Under the pieces are notes generated by a model that did not search any database, had not been told where the DNA came from, and saw only the letters and a list, made by a program, of their open reading frames with translations. A DNA stretch of 64,000 bases from Planctomycetaceae bacterium (GTDB lineage: Bacteria; Planctomycetota; Phycisphaerae; SM23-33). Shown in pieces: positions 41,088 to 50,996 of the stretch (positions are counted from its first letter, which is position 1; every line of letters begins with the position of its first letter). The translations under genes were made by a program, and so were the position numbers. The stretch spans positions 1 through 64,000 of the forward strand of contig JAJFVE010000194.1 in assembly GCA_021371965.1 (NCBI GenBank), in the 5' to 3' direction.

Positions 41088-44000
41088 TTATGAGCTCGCC
41101 GCGACGGCGGGGTGGGCGAAGATGTAGACGCCTTCGGTGTCGGTAATGACGATCGAGCCGTCCAGGATGATCGCGCGGGTGTCGAATCCACTGGCCACAT
41201 TGCGGCTGAAGATACTGACGCAGCACCGCACGTCGGGCAGGGTCTGATGGGCCAGCCGCCGGCCGCTGGTGTAGTCGAAGATGTCCGCAAAGACGCCCCC
41301 GTCGGCGCCGCGAACGTTGTCGCCCGAGACCACCAGCAGCCGCTCGCCCAGTTTGCGGAACTCCAGCACCATGCGGTTGGGCGCCTGCTCGCCCGGCGCC
41401 AGGTCGTACGTGACCTCCGCCCGGGTGGCCGGATCATATCGCAGCAGATTCTGAGTCAGGCGCAGGTAGACGCCCTCGCGACGCACATTCACCAGGGGGC
41501 GGAAATACTTGAACTCGACCTCGCGCGCCCAGCCTTGCGTCAGCAGGCCCTCGCCCGTCAAACCCACCGCGCGGATGCGCTTGTCCGAGCCGATCCAGCC
41601 GATGCCGGCCTCGTCGTACGTGTACTCGCCCCAGGCCCAGGTGTTGGGCGGGCAGATGGGCCGATGCGAAACGATCTTGCCGCTGGCGGGATCCTGCACC
41701 ACTTCGCAAACAACGCCCGGGCCGTTGACCACGCTGTTGAGCGTCGCCGATCCGTCGCCCCCGCGGCGAAAGGCATGGGCGAACGTCCCGGCCCCGAACT
41801 GCGCGCTCCAGTTCAGCGAATAATGCCAGAGCACCTTCCCCACGGCCGCATCGGCGCCGGCATACAGCGAGCTGCCGCCGTTGCCGCCGGAGGGCAGGGA
41901 GTAAATGAGCCTATCGTCGCCGCCTATGGTGGCGGGAATATTGGGAAGCTGCATCGACCACTGGCCTTTGCCGGCGGAGTCGTATGCGTCAAGCGTCCAT
42001 AGCCGCGCCGCCAGCAGGCGCTGGCCCGCCAGGGCGATCGTCACCGGGCGATTCGTCAGCAGGCGCTGCCAGGTGAGCTCCCAGTTGGGGCGCGTCCTGA
42101 TCAAACCAATACGCCGCTGCGTCAGCAGGCCGATAGACTCTGTCGAGGCGTCGGCCCCGTCCGGCAGCGCCAGCACCGGGCTGTCGCATGCCAGCGACCA
42201 CACCTTCTTGAGCGGCAGTTGCAGCGGCAGGCCGACCGTGGCCGGGCCTTTGGCCCCCGCCACCGGGGCCGGCGCCACCTCGGCCAGCGTGCCGTCTGGG
42301 CCGATGACGAACTCGGCCCCCGCTGCGCCCTGGAGGTCCAGCTCTTCCAGCGTTTTGCCCGTGGCGGCGGCCAGCCGCAGCGCCCTCCCAGCCGAGACGA
42401 CCACCACGCTCTCGTTGTTCAGGATCGCCGCCTGCGAGGCGATCCCGGCCGGAAACTCGCGCACCCAGAGCTGCTTGCCGGTCTCGATGTCCAGGCCGGT
42501 CAGCCACGTGGTGTTGGCGCCGATGACGACCGAGCCTGCTGCGCCCACCAGCTTGTCCGAGGGCACCAGCACGCTCTCCCAGAGCAGGTCGCCCTTGTCG
42601 CGGCGGAAGGCCAGCATGCCCGAGTGGTCGCGCGGGGCCAGCAGCACCCGCTCGCCGATCACCAGCGGCGAACTGCCTTCGCGAGCACAGTTCATCGACA
42701 GCACGTTGGAGTACTGCCGCGCCGCCGGGTAGCGCGCCACCCACTCGGTCAAGCCGTCCTGCGCGTCGCAGCGGGACAGCACACCCATGTTCGTCGCGCT
42801 GTAGATGCTGCCTTCGTGAATCGTCACCGCCCCGCCGCCGCGGGCCAGGTCGATCGAACTGTTGGGCGCCCACCCGACCGGGCGGCGCCAGATCATCTCG
42901 CCGTCGGCCCCGTCAAGGCAGACGAGTTGCTGCACGACGCGGATCTCGTCGTTGAAGCCCAGCGCCGCCAGCCGCTCGACGGTCTCGGGCCCGGCCAGCA
43001 CGTACACGCGCCCCTCAGCCGCCGCCGGATGCGTCAACGGCGTGAGGCCCTTCCAGCCGGTCTTGCCCTGCGTGCTCCAGAGCACCTTGCCGCTGCGGAC
43101 GTCCACAGCCGTGACCACCGGCGGAGCGGCGGTGTCCATGAGATAGTATCGCGCGCCGCGCGAGGCGTTGGCGGCCGACGTGATGCGCACGGGGCTGCGC
43201 TGCATGAAGAAGGGGTGAAACGTCGAGTCGCCCATGCCGTGGGCTCGCGATACGCTGATGTTGAAAGGCCAACTGCCCCGCGCCAGGTCCGGCGGGGTGC
43301 GGGTCCAGGCGGGCTGGTCAGAGTCGGCCGCGGCGTCGAAACGCGCCACCGCCCGGGCGCAGGCGACGATCGTGGCGTCGGGCGAAAACTCCACCGCCGG
43401 AACCGGCCAGGGGTTGCGCACGCCCCAGGCCATGTGCGGGCCGCCCAGGTCGAAGTACAGCGCCGGCCAATCGCCGGGCAGGGCGATCTTCCGACGCGGC
43501 AGTTGCGCCAGCGTGGCCGGGGCGGGCTTGGCGACCGCCGCCGCTGAGGTAACCGCCCGCGGCTCGGTCAGCAGCTCGCGCTTGATCTGCGCCGCAGCGA
43601 CCGTCTGCCCGCGCCAGGGCATCTGCACGTCGTCGCCCACAGCCGCCATCGCCTTCACCAGGCGGCTGCGGTAGAGGCGGCTTTGCGACAGCGCCAGCCA
43701 CAGCCCCGCGCGGGCCTGGGCGGCAATCTGCGGATCAGACGCGTGGGCGATGACATCCTCGTACGCGGCCATGGCCCATTGCGTGCGTCCGGTGGGCAGT
43801 TCCGCCTCGGCCAGGTCCACCATCGCGCGGTGGATCGACGCCGAGAACGGGTACTGGCTGAACGCGCGCAGGAGCATGTGCTTGTCGGCCGCCATCACGG
43901 CCGCCTGCGCGACGCTCTTGCCCATGCGTTCGTGCGACTCGCGCAGCGGCGCCAGGCGCTGGGCGGGCAGTTCGCGCAGCCGCCGGTCCACTACGGTCCA

Positions 44001-44999
44001 GAATGGCGCGTAGCGGTTGCCGTTCTTGAGATGCGCCAGCGAGTTGACGATCAGGTCCAGCACCTTCTGCACGTCCTCGACGGCCAGCGCCTCGCTGCTG
44101 CCCGGAGCGAGCGGGCCGTTCTTGTACAGCAGGTCCCATCGCGTCTGGACCTCGAAGTCCGGCCGCAGGTCGCGGATGCTGCCGTCGGCGTCGATGATCG
44201 AGGCCGTGCCCAGGTCGCTCTCGGCGGCGGGCTTTGCGGCGGCGTCTTTTTCCGGCGGGATGTGCCCGAATCGCTGCAGCAGGTCCAGGGCCTCCTGCTG
44301 ATAGCTCGGCACGCGCGCCCCCTTGGCCCGCAACGTCGCCAGAAACGGGTGAAATTCGTCGTATCGCAGCAGATCGCTTGTCAGCCAGCTCTGGTAAGAA
44401 TAGGCCATGGTTACGGCGGGATGGTCGTCGGGCAGTTTGCCGCTGCGGTTCTTGGCGATGATGTCGTCGATCAACCAGGCGTAGTCGCGACACTCAGGCT
44501 GTATGGCGTAGACCCACGTGCCCCAGTGGATGTACTGGCCCCAGCCCCAGCCCAAGGCAAGCTGGTAGCCTTTCTTGACGGCCTCGGCGTCGTCGCCGTA
44601 GTCCGTCAGCAGCTTGAGCCCCCACCAGCTCCGGGCATATTGCAGCCCGACGCGCTGCCAGGCCTCGGCGAGCTCGGCGTGCCCCTTGATGCAGTTGGCG
44701 CGGTCGGCAGCGAAGCGGCCCAGCATCGCCTCGAGCAGCCAGACCTTGCGATACTGGACGATGTTCTGCGCCATCGCCGCCAGGGCGGGATCCTTGACGG
44801 CCGCCGGCGCCAAGGCATCTTTGTTGGCCTCGAGCGTCTCGTCCCACGTGGCCTTCCATGCGACAGGAAACTGGTACCACGCGGCGGGCATCATGTCGAG
44901 GCTCGGCCGCTGCGGCCTCACGTCGGCCTGGCCCGATGCAGCCGAGGCAAGCGACAACATCACCAGCGCCGCAAAGGCTAATGGCAAAGACGTCTTCAC
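41088..44999 (-). CDS. Giant secreted PQQ-type beta-propeller protein
   Basis: A 1303-residue exported protein. Signal peptide about 1-23 (AALVMLSLASAASG). Residues about 30-490 are alpha-helical and unassigned (LADALKEW-type text; many W and Y). Residues about 500-1290 contain repeats with PQQ-like or quinoprotein-type blades (for example VTAVDVRSGKVLWSTQGKTGWK, LTGLDIETGKQLWVREFP, VICEVVQDPASGKIVSHRP), indicating one or two beta-propellers. The propeller repeats resemble PQQ alcohol dehydrogenases but no PQQ-site residues or dehydrogenase module can be assigned, so this is likely a binding or scaffold protein in the periplasm. It is convergent with the MBL-fold gene. Confidence 0.77.
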   Translation of the reverse strand: MKTSLPLAFAALVMLSLASAASGQADVRPQRPSLDMMPAAWYQFPVAWKATWDETLEANKDALAPAAVKDPALAAMAQNIVQYRKVWLLEAMLGRFAADRANCIKGHAELAEAWQRVGLQYARSWWGLKLLTDYGDDAEAVKKGYQLALGWGWGQYIHWGTWVYAIQPECRDYAWLIDDIIAKNRSGKLPDDHPAVTMAYSYQSWLTSDLLRYDEFHPFLATLRAKGARVPSYQQEALDLLQRFGHIPPEKDAAAKPAAESDLGTASIIDADGSIRDLRPDFEVQTRWDLLYKNGPLAPGSSEALAVEDVQKVLDLIVNSLAHLKNGNRYAPFWTVVDRRLRELPAQRLAPLRESHERMGKSVAQAAVMAADKHMLLRAFSQYPFSASIHRAMVDLAEAELPTGRTQWAMAAYEDVIAHASDPQIAAQARAGLWLALSQSRLYRSRLVKAMAAVGDDVQMPWRGQTVAAAQIKRELLTEPRAVTSAAAVAKPAPATLAQLPRRKIALPGDWPALYFDLGGPHMAWGVRNPWPVPAVEFSPDATIVACARAVARFDAAADSDQPAWTRTPPDLARGSWPFNISVSRAHGMGDSTFHPFFMQRSPVRITSAANASRGARYYLMDTAAPPVVTAVDVRSGKVLWSTQGKTGWKGLTPLTHPAAAEGRVYVLAGPETVERLAALGFNDEIRVVQQLVCLDGADGEMIWRRPVGWAPNSSIDLARGGGAVTIHEGSIYSATNMGVLSRCDAQDGLTEWVARYPAARQYSNVLSMNCAREGSSPLVIGERVLLAPRDHSGMLAFRRDKGDLLWESVLVPSDKLVGAAGSVVIGANTTWLTGLDIETGKQLWVREFPAGIASQAAILNNESVVVVSAGRALRLAAATGKTLEELDLQGAAGAEFVIGPDGTLAEVAPAPVAGAKGPATVGLPLQLPLKKVWSLACDSPVLALPDGADASTESIGLLTQRRIGLIRTRPNWELTWQRLLTNRPVTIALAGQRLLAARLWTLDAYDSAGKGQWSMQLPNIPATIGGDDRLIYSLPSGGNGGSSLYAGADAAVGKVLWHYSLNWSAQFGAGTFAHAFRRGGDGSATLNSVVNGPGVVCEVVQDPASGKIVSHRPICPPNTWAWGEYTYDEAGIGWIGSDKRIRAVGLTGEGLLTQGWAREVEFKYFRPLVNVRREGVYLRLTQNLLRYDPATRAEVTYDLAPGEQAPNRMVLEFRKLGERLLVVSGDNVRGADGGVFADIFDYTSGRRLAHQTLPDVRCCVSIFSRNVASGFDTRAIILDGSIVITDTEGVYIFAHPAVAASS

Positions 45000-45165
45000 G
45001 ATCTCGCTCCGGCCCCCAGGTCGGCTGCATACTTAAACCGGACAACTCGCTGCGGGTTCTGAAGCATACCCCTGCGTGGCCGCACTGCCAAGGTCTTTGA
45101 GACCGGCGCCGATCGGCGGCACTGCGGTCTTCCATTCCTGGGCTCGTGCACTATCATGGGCATCC

Positions 45166-47172
45166 ATGAATACCCAACCCACTCGCCTTTACGTGTCGCC
45201 CCAGGGCCGCGATGCCTGGACGGGGCTGCTGAGCCAACCCAACGCCGACCGCACGGACGGGCCGCTGGCATCGTTGCCGGCTGCCCGCGACGTCGTGCGA
45301 CGCCTCCGCGCCGCAGGCACAAGCGGAGCCGTCGAGGTGCAGATCGCCCAGGGGCTCTACTCGCTCAGCGAACCGCTGACGCTGGAACCGCAGGATGGCG
45401 GGCGCGACGAGGCCTCGGCCGTCACGTATCGCGGCGTGCCGGGCGCGCGGCCGGTCATCAGCGGCGGGCGGCGCATCACGGGGTGGAAGAAGACGGCCGC
45501 CGGCGCCTGGACGGTCGAGCTGCCCCAGGCCAGAAGCGGGGCGTGGTACTTCACGCAGCTCTTCGTCAACGGCCGCCGGGCCGACCGCACGCGCTGGCCG
45601 TCCGAGGGGCTTCTGCCAATCGAGCCGTTCAACGCTGCCGAGGTCAAGAACATCGACTGCGCCGAGAATCGCCAGGCCTTCCGCTTCCGCAGCGGCGACA
45701 TCAAGGGCGACTGGAAGAATCTCTCGGACGTCGAGGTCGTCGTCTGCCAGATCTGGACCGACTCGCGCCTGCACATCGAGAGTGTCGACGCCAAAGACGG
45801 CGTCGTGCATTTTACCGGGCCGGGCTGGCGGGCGCTGAACTGGACGACCGGGTACTACGTCGAGAACATCGCTGAGGCTCTCAAGGCTCCGGGCTCGTGG
45901 TATCTCGATCGCGCCGGCGGCGTGCTGACATACCTGCCGCTGGCCGGTGAAGACCCCGCCACGGCCGAGGTTGTCGCGCCGGTTCTGGAAACGCTGGTGC
46001 GAATCGACGGCGACTGGGCCAAGGGCAACTGCGTGCGGCACCTGCGTTTTGAAGGCCTGTCGTTCCAGCACGCCGCGTGGACCATGCCGCCGCAGGGCTT
46101 CGGCGTGCCCCAGGCGGAGATCCAGGCCCCCGCGGCCATCGTCGTAGCCGGCATCGAGCAATGCAGCTTCCGCAACTGCGAACTGGCGCACCTGGGCGGC
46201 TGGGGCATCGAACTGGCCGCCGGATGCAAAGACAACGCTGTGGTGGGCAATTCGCTCTACGACCTGGGCAGCGGCGCCATCCGCGCGGGCAGGCCGACAA
46301 ACCCCGCCTCACCCGCGGAGCTCACCTGTCGCACGACCATCACCGACAACACCGTCGGCCAGGGCTCGCTGGTGTACCTGGGCGCCGCGGCAATCTGGAT
46401 CGGCCACTCCAGCGAGAATCTCGTTGCGCACAACGATGTGCAGGGGGACTATCACTGGGCGGTGTCGGTGGGCTGGGCGTGGTCGTACTGGACGGAGACA
46501 GCCGCCCGCGACAACATCGTCGAGCTCAACCACTGCCACCACATCGGCAGCAAGCTGCTGGGCAGCCACGCGGCGATCTACGCGCTGGGCATTCAGCCGG
46601 GCACGTGCTTCCGCAACAACCTGATCCATGACGTGGCGGGCTGGCCGGACATCCCCCACGTGCCCAACGGCTGCGGGATCATCCTGGATAACTCGTGCGC
46701 GGGCATTACCGTCGAGAACAACATCGCCTACGACTGCGACGGCGGGGGCATCTGCGTGAACTTCAACGTCTTCGGCGACATCATCCAGAACAACATCTTC
46801 GCCTATGGGCGGCGCGGGCAGCTCAGCCGCTACGGCGACCCGACGCCGGCCGGCGAGTGGATGCCCAATCCGATCCTCTTCCGCCGCAACATCGTCGTCT
46901 GGGACCAGGGTAAGCTGTTCTTCGATCCCGACTGGCCCAACTTCGGCCTGCTGTGGGACTCGAACCTCTACTGGCACGGCGGCAAGGACATCGAGTTCAT
47001 GAAGTACAACCTGGCCCAGTGGCAGGAGCGACACATGGACGGCCGCTCCATCGTCGCCGATCCAAAGTTCGCCAACGCCACCGCCCGCGACTTCACCCTG
47101 GCCGCCGACTCGCCAGCGCTAAAGATCGGCTTCGAGCCTTTCGACCTGTCCGCCGCGGGTCCGAGGAAATAG
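45166..47172 (+). CDS. Right-handed beta-helix protein, GH141-like
   Basis: A 668-residue protein whose start LYVSPQGRDAWTGLL is typical of a family of beta-helix glycan-active proteins. Residues about 10-45 carry this motif, followed by VYHVKRxPRPVISGGRRITGW and a long series of PbH1-type repeats (about 300-600; for example GWGIELAAGCKDNAVVGNSLYDLGSGAIRAG). The fold and N-terminal motif resemble GH141, which includes fucosidase and xylanase activities on pectin or algal polysaccharides. No signal peptide is obvious in the chosen start, but an upstream start may exist. Substrate inferred from fold only. Confidence 0.72.
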   Translation: MNTQPTRLYVSPQGRDAWTGLLSQPNADRTDGPLASLPAARDVVRRLRAAGTSGAVEVQIAQGLYSLSEPLTLEPQDGGRDEASAVTYRGVPGARPVISGGRRITGWKKTAAGAWTVELPQARSGAWYFTQLFVNGRRADRTRWPSEGLLPIEPFNAAEVKNIDCAENRQAFRFRSGDIKGDWKNLSDVEVVVCQIWTDSRLHIESVDAKDGVVHFTGPGWRALNWTTGYYVENIAEALKAPGSWYLDRAGGVLTYLPLAGEDPATAEVVAPVLETLVRIDGDWAKGNCVRHLRFEGLSFQHAAWTMPPQGFGVPQAEIQAPAAIVVAGIEQCSFRNCELAHLGGWGIELAAGCKDNAVVGNSLYDLGSGAIRAGRPTNPASPAELTCRTTITDNTVGQGSLVYLGAAAIWIGHSSENLVAHNDVQGDYHWAVSVGWAWSYWTETAARDNIVELNHCHHIGSKLLGSHAAIYALGIQPGTCFRNNLIHDVAGWPDIPHVPNGCGIILDNSCAGITVENNIAYDCDGGGICVNFNVFGDIIQNNIFAYGRRGQLSRYGDPTPAGEWMPNPILFRRNIVVWDQGKLFFDPDWPNFGLLWDSNLYWHGGKDIEFMKYNLAQWQERHMDGRSIVADPKFANATARDFTLAADSPALKIGFEPFDLSAAGPRK

Positions 47173-47283
47173 TTCACCGCAGAGATCGCAGAGACCGCAG
47201 AGGCATTGGAAGGAAGAAACCACTTTCCCTGTTTCTATCTCTATGGCTTCTCTGCGCCCTCTGCGACCTCAGCGGTGAATCTA
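47173..47283. repeat. TTCACCGCAGAG inverted repeat at two convergent 3' ends
   Basis: Left arm TTCACCGCAGAGATCGCAGAG and right arm CTGCGACCTCAGCGGTGAA, about 50 bases apart. It lies exactly between the convergent beta-helix and metallophosphoesterase genes, touching both stop codons (the right TAG overlaps the arm). The same word bounds ybeY and comF at 5708-5963. Confidence 0.82.
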
Positions 47284-48489
47284 GAACGCCAGCTCGATCA
47301 GCGCGATCTCAGGCGGCGCCAGCAAGCGCAGGGGCGGGCCCCAGGTTCCGGCGCCGCGATTGACGTACAGTTCGCTGCCGCCGGGCAGGCTGTAGCGGCC
47401 GCTGATGTTGGGGTTGACCAGCTTGGACAGGAAGTAGAACGGGAAGATCTGTCCGCCATGCGTGTGGCCGCTGAGTTGCAGGCGACACTTTCCGGTCGAT
47501 GCGGCCTGCACCGTCGGGCGGTGCTTGAGCAGCAGCACGGCGGGGCCTCGGGCGGCGGCGAGCACTTCGGCCTCGCCGGCCCGCACGTCGTCGCCGCTGC
47601 GGAAGAAAGTCGGGTCGTCCACGCCGGCGACGTGCAGGCCGCCCACGTTGACCCACTCTTGTCGCAGCAGCTTGAAGCCGGCGTCTTGGTGAAACCGCAC
47701 CGCCTCGCGCAGGCCGGTGTAATACTCGTGGTTGCCCGTGACGGCCAGCTTGCCCAGCGGCGGATTCAGGCCTGCCAGCATCGCCGAAAGCTCCGTCAGC
47801 TCCGAGGCCGGCGCGTCGATTATGTCGCCGGTGGCCGCGAGCAAATCAGGCTTGAGTTCGTCAATGCGGCGCACCAGGTCGGCGAAATGCGCGCGACCGG
47901 TATAGCCGGTCAGGTGCAGGTCGCTGATCTGCACGATGCGGATACGACGCGGCGAGTCGGTTGCGGCAGGCGGGGCAACTGCTACAGCGGGGGCGGCTTC
48001 GTTTCGTGGGGCGGCCACAGTGCCGCTGCGCTCGCCGGCCGGTGCGGTTAGACCAAAATCCTGGCGCACCAGCCTCACGTGCCGCGCCTCGATGATCGAC
48101 CAGACCAGGCACGCCGCCACCAGCGCCAGCACAGACAGCGTCAGCACCGGCGGCGAGATCACCAGCCGCCGGGCCACCGGCAGCCAGATGCCGCCGAACT
48201 TGAAGACGCCGTTCCACAGGTCGCCCATCAGCCCGGCAACCAGAAACCAGAACAGAACGACCATCCAGCAGTACGCCACGTTGGCAACGGGCCCCAGCTT
48301 CGTCGCCCACGGCCGCGCGCGGTAGCCAAGCTCGATCCAGATGATCGCCAGCATCAGCACGCCCCAAACCACCAGCGCCCACCGCCACGCCCCCCACTGC
48401 GGAAACGCCCGCCAGACGCGCATGACCATGTAAGACTGCATCCCCAGGTACAACAGCGAGAAGATCATGAAGAACACCGAGACCATCAT
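47281..48489 (-). CDS. Membrane metallophosphoesterase
   Basis: A 402-residue protein with four to five N-terminal membrane helices (about 1-130) and a calcineurin-like phosphoesterase domain (about 165-400). Metal motifs are SDLHLTG (about 163-169), GDIID, GNHEYY and GHTHGGQ. This is the YkuE/YaeI-type, membrane-anchored phosphohydrolase family. The start at the first of two adjacent ATGs has GGGAG six bases upstream. A 40-residue reading frame ends 17 bases before it and is probably cotranscribed. Confidence 0.82.
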   Translation of the reverse strand: MMVSVFFMIFSLLYLGMQSYMVMRVWRAFPQWGAWRWALVVWGVLMLAIIWIELGYRARPWATKLGPVANVAYCWMVVLFWFLVAGLMGDLWNGVFKFGGIWLPVARRLVISPPVLTLSVLALVAACLVWSIIEARHVRLVRQDFGLTAPAGERSGTVAAPRNEAAPAVAVAPPAATDSPRRIRIVQISDLHLTGYTGRAHFADLVRRIDELKPDLLAATGDIIDAPASELTELSAMLAGLNPPLGKLAVTGNHEYYTGLREAVRFHQDAGFKLLRQEWVNVGGLHVAGVDDPTFFRSGDDVRAGEAEVLAAARGPAVLLLKHRPTVQAASTGKCRLQLSGHTHGGQIFPFYFLSKLVNPNISGRYSLPGGSELYVNRGAGTWGPPLRLLAPPEIALIELAF

Positions 48490-48506
48490 GGCACGCTCCC
48501 AAAGGA

Positions 48507-48629
48507 CTATTCTAGTCCCCACGTCCGCGAGTCGGGCACGTCGATCCAGCGGCCATCGGTGTCGACGATGGACTTCTTCCAGTTCTCCGGCAGGAACTCG
48601 CTCTCGATGGCGGCTTGCGGCGGGGTCAT
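48507..48629 (-). CDS. 40-residue predicted protein upstream of the phosphoesterase
   Basis: A short reading frame beginning MTPPQAAIESEFLPENW and continuing KKSIVDTDGRWIDVPDSR to TWGLE, 40 residues. GGAAGGG lies eight bases upstream of its ATG. It ends 17 bases before the phosphoesterase gene on the same strand. Composition is acidic and soluble. It may be a translated leader or a microprotein; no family is known. Confidence 0.55.
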   Translation of the reverse strand: MTPPQAAIESEFLPENWKKSIVDTDGRWIDVPDSRTWGLE

Positions 48630-48782
48630 ACGGGTGCCCTTCCTTGGAATGTATGCGCAGAATTATGCCCACGCGCCGGCAATGACGCCAGTGCCTTTCC
48701 AAACTTGGGAGGCTTACGACTCTCGCATGTGTTTGCACATTGATGGCACTTCCCTTCATCAAGCTGAACGTCAAGGAGGGCC

Positions 48783-49619
48783 ATGACCGTCGGCGCCCCG
48801 TCTGACCCGCCACTGTTGCTGAAGGCCAGGGACACGCACAACGGAGTTGTGCGTGGCATCCGCCCCGCCCGCGACACGCTAAAATACCCTGTGAGCGAAG
48901 GCAAAGGGGAATTCCGCGTCGGCACTTCCGGCTGGCAGTACGACCACTGGACGGAGATCTTCTATCCGAAGGACCTGCCCAAGAGCCGATGGTTCGAGCA
49001 TTACGCGCAGCACTTCGACACCGTCGAGGTCAACAACACGTTCTACCATCTGCCGCAGGAGAGCACGTTCGATCACTGGCACGACAAGGCGCCGCAGGGA
49101 TTCGTCTACACGCTCAAGTTCAGCCGCTACGGCAGCCACATCAAGCGGCTCAAGGAGCCCGCCGCCACGATCGGCCTGTTCATGGAGCGCGCGGGGCGGC
49201 TGGGGGAGTTCCTGGGACCGATCCTGGTGCAGCTTGCCCCGCAGTTCGAGGTCAACGTCGAGCGGCTGGAGGAGTTTCTGACCGAGGCCCCGCGGTCGCA
49301 GCGGTGGGCGCTGGAGTTTCGCAACCCCACGTGGCTATGCGACGAAGTCTACCAGACCCTGCGGCGGCACAAGGCCGCGCTGTGCATCCACGACCAGATC
49401 GCCGACCACGCCCGCATGGTCACCAGCGACTGGGTATACCTGCGTTTCCACGGCCCGGCCGGGGGCAAGTACACTGCTGCACATCTTCGCCAACAGGCCA
49501 AGCACGTGCAGGAGTACCTCGCCCAGGGCCTGGACGTCTTTGCGTATTTCAACAACGACTCGCACGGATACGCCCTGGCCGACGCGACGGACCTGCGCCG
49601 GTTGGTCAAGAAGGCGTAG
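48783..49619 (+). CDS. DUF72 family protein
   Basis: A 278-residue protein with the DUF72 fold (TIM-barrel-like): FRVGTSGWQYDHWTEIFYP at about 45-63, HFDTVEVNNTFYHLP, and WALEFRNPTWL near 158-168. DUF72 members are widespread and of uncertain function, possibly hydrolases. AAGGAGG three bases before the ATG supports the chosen start; an internal GTG at residue 37 is a possible alternative and would match the usual N-terminus. It is divergent from the 40-residue ORF (about 150 bases between) and convergent with the secreted pair downstream. Confidence 0.8.
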   Translation: MTVGAPSDPPLLLKARDTHNGVVRGIRPARDTLKYPVSEGKGEFRVGTSGWQYDHWTEIFYPKDLPKSRWFEHYAQHFDTVEVNNTFYHLPQESTFDHWHDKAPQGFVYTLKFSRYGSHIKRLKEPAATIGLFMERAGRLGEFLGPILVQLAPQFEVNVERLEEFLTEAPRSQRWALEFRNPTWLCDEVYQTLRRHKAALCIHDQIADHARMVTSDWVYLRFHGPAGGKYTAAHLRQQAKHVQEYLAQGLDVFAYFNNDSHGYALADATDLRRLVKKA

Positions 49620-49633
49620 TTGCAGCCGTCACG

Positions 49634-50854
49634 TTATTCAAACAGCACGATGGCCGCCCCGGCGGCATCGAGCTTGAGAGTGAAGGCGCCATCGGCCAGC
49701 GGCAGGTCTTCGTACTTGCCCGTGCTGCGGCTAAACAGCTTGGGCTTGACGGAGGCCTTGGTCAGCTTGACCTTGACGTCCTGGCCGGCGTAGGCGTTGT
49801 GGTTGGTGATGAAGACCACGTCCTTGTCGGTGTAGCTGTATTTCGAGACGCCCATGACGAACTCACCGGCCTGGGCCTGCAGCCAGAAGTCGGCGGGAAT
49901 GGCATTCTTCTCCAGGCCCGGAGGCATGGCCTTGCCCGTGGCGGGCTGGGGGACGTCCTGGTTGTTGTAGTTCTTCGTCCAGGGCGTAGAGTAGATGGCG
50001 TAGGGCAGGCCGATCTTGGCGATCTCGCCGCGCATCGGGGCGATGTACTCGTTCACCTTGGCCAGGTCCTTGCCGTACCCGTTGAACTGGAAGCTGCCCA
50101 TGTTCATGATGCGCGAGCCGATGTGCCACATCGCCGCCCGCAACCCGCAGGCGATCGAGGTCGTCTGCGTGTGCAGCAGGCGATTGTAGTTGCCCTTGCC
50201 CGCCAGCCCGGCGTCGGTGGTGCAGTAGCGGCCGAGGCGGCCGTCATGCGGGCGGGCGGCGTTCCACTGGCCCATCAGGTTGCGGAAGTTTTTGTCCGGG
50301 CCTCGCTTCCAGTGGAAGTCGTAGTTGCTGACGAAGGTCGCCTTGGCCAGAAAACCCAGGCCCGCTCCGTTGTAGGTGCCGCTGAAGGCGCCGTGGTTGG
50401 GGTCCCACTTGTGGACGTGGTCGATGTCGCGGGCGCGCCCGGCGCCCATCGCGCCGAACCGGTCGGACCACACGTGATAGCCGCCGATGGTCGGGCTATC
50501 CTGGAGCTTCTTGAGCAGCTCCTCACACTCCTTGGGATTGTTGTACACGTGCGGATACGCCAGCAGGTCGACGAACAGGTACATCCCGTGCTTCTTGCAG
50601 AGCTCTTCGCGCTGGGGCGAATACTGCGCCAGCACCGCGTTGAAGTGCCCTTCGTTCTTCAGCGCCAGCAGCAGCTTCTCGAACTGCGCCGGGTCCTTGG
50701 GCAGAGCGTCGGCAGCGTAGCCGTTGATGAAAATCGCCAGGTATTCCTTGGGCACGCGCTTGTTCGGCGTCGTCGGCAGGGCAGCCGGCTCGGCAGGCAA
50801 AATCGAGGCCGACAGCAGAATCGCACTCACCACAGCCAGAACGGAAGTCTTCAT
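49634..50854 (-). CDS. Secreted protein, paralog B of a tandem duplicated pair
   Basis: A 406-residue exported protein; signal peptide about 1-22. It shares long stretches with the gene at 50997: FINGYAADALPKDPAQFEKL, QYSPQREELCKKHGMYLFVDLLAYPHVY, LQDSPTIGGYHVWSDRFG, and at the C-terminus RSTGKYEDLPLADGAFTLKL. The middle contains TIM-barrel-like text (RDIDHVHKWDPNHGAF, NLMGQWN), and the C-terminal beta-rich end (about 340-406) resembles a carbohydrate-hydrolase accessory domain. I infer a polysaccharide-active or binding protein; no catalytic signature is certain. AAGGA nine bases upstream supports the ATG. Confidence 0.75.
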   Translation of the reverse strand: MKTSVLAVVSAILLSASILPAEPAALPTTPNKRVPKEYLAIFINGYAADALPKDPAQFEKLLLALKNEGHFNAVLAQYSPQREELCKKHGMYLFVDLLAYPHVYNNPKECEELLKKLQDSPTIGGYHVWSDRFGAMGAGRARDIDHVHKWDPNHGAFSGTYNGAGLGFLAKATFVSNYDFHWKRGPDKNFRNLMGQWNAARPHDGRLGRYCTTDAGLAGKGNYNRLLHTQTTSIACGLRAAMWHIGSRIMNMGSFQFNGYGKDLAKVNEYIAPMRGEIAKIGLPYAIYSTPWTKNYNNQDVPQPATGKAMPPGLEKNAIPADFWLQAQAGEFVMGVSKYSYTDKDVVFITNHNAYAGQDVKVKLTKASVKPKLFSRSTGKYEDLPLADGAFTLKLDAAGAAIVLFE

Positions 50855-50996
50855 GAGTTTCGTCCTTATTAAGCAGCAGCACAGAAATCGAGTGTCATGG
50901 CGGCTGCGAAACGGCCGCCTTGGCGCCCAGGAACGCAAACGGCGGAGCAGGTCGCCCCTGCTCCACCGCGCTTTAATCACAGTCTCATTAACGGAG

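Noticed and set aside
42219..43547. 442-codon plus-strand frame inside the giant propeller gene
   Set aside because: Antisense shadow; the minus strand shows regular propeller repeats.
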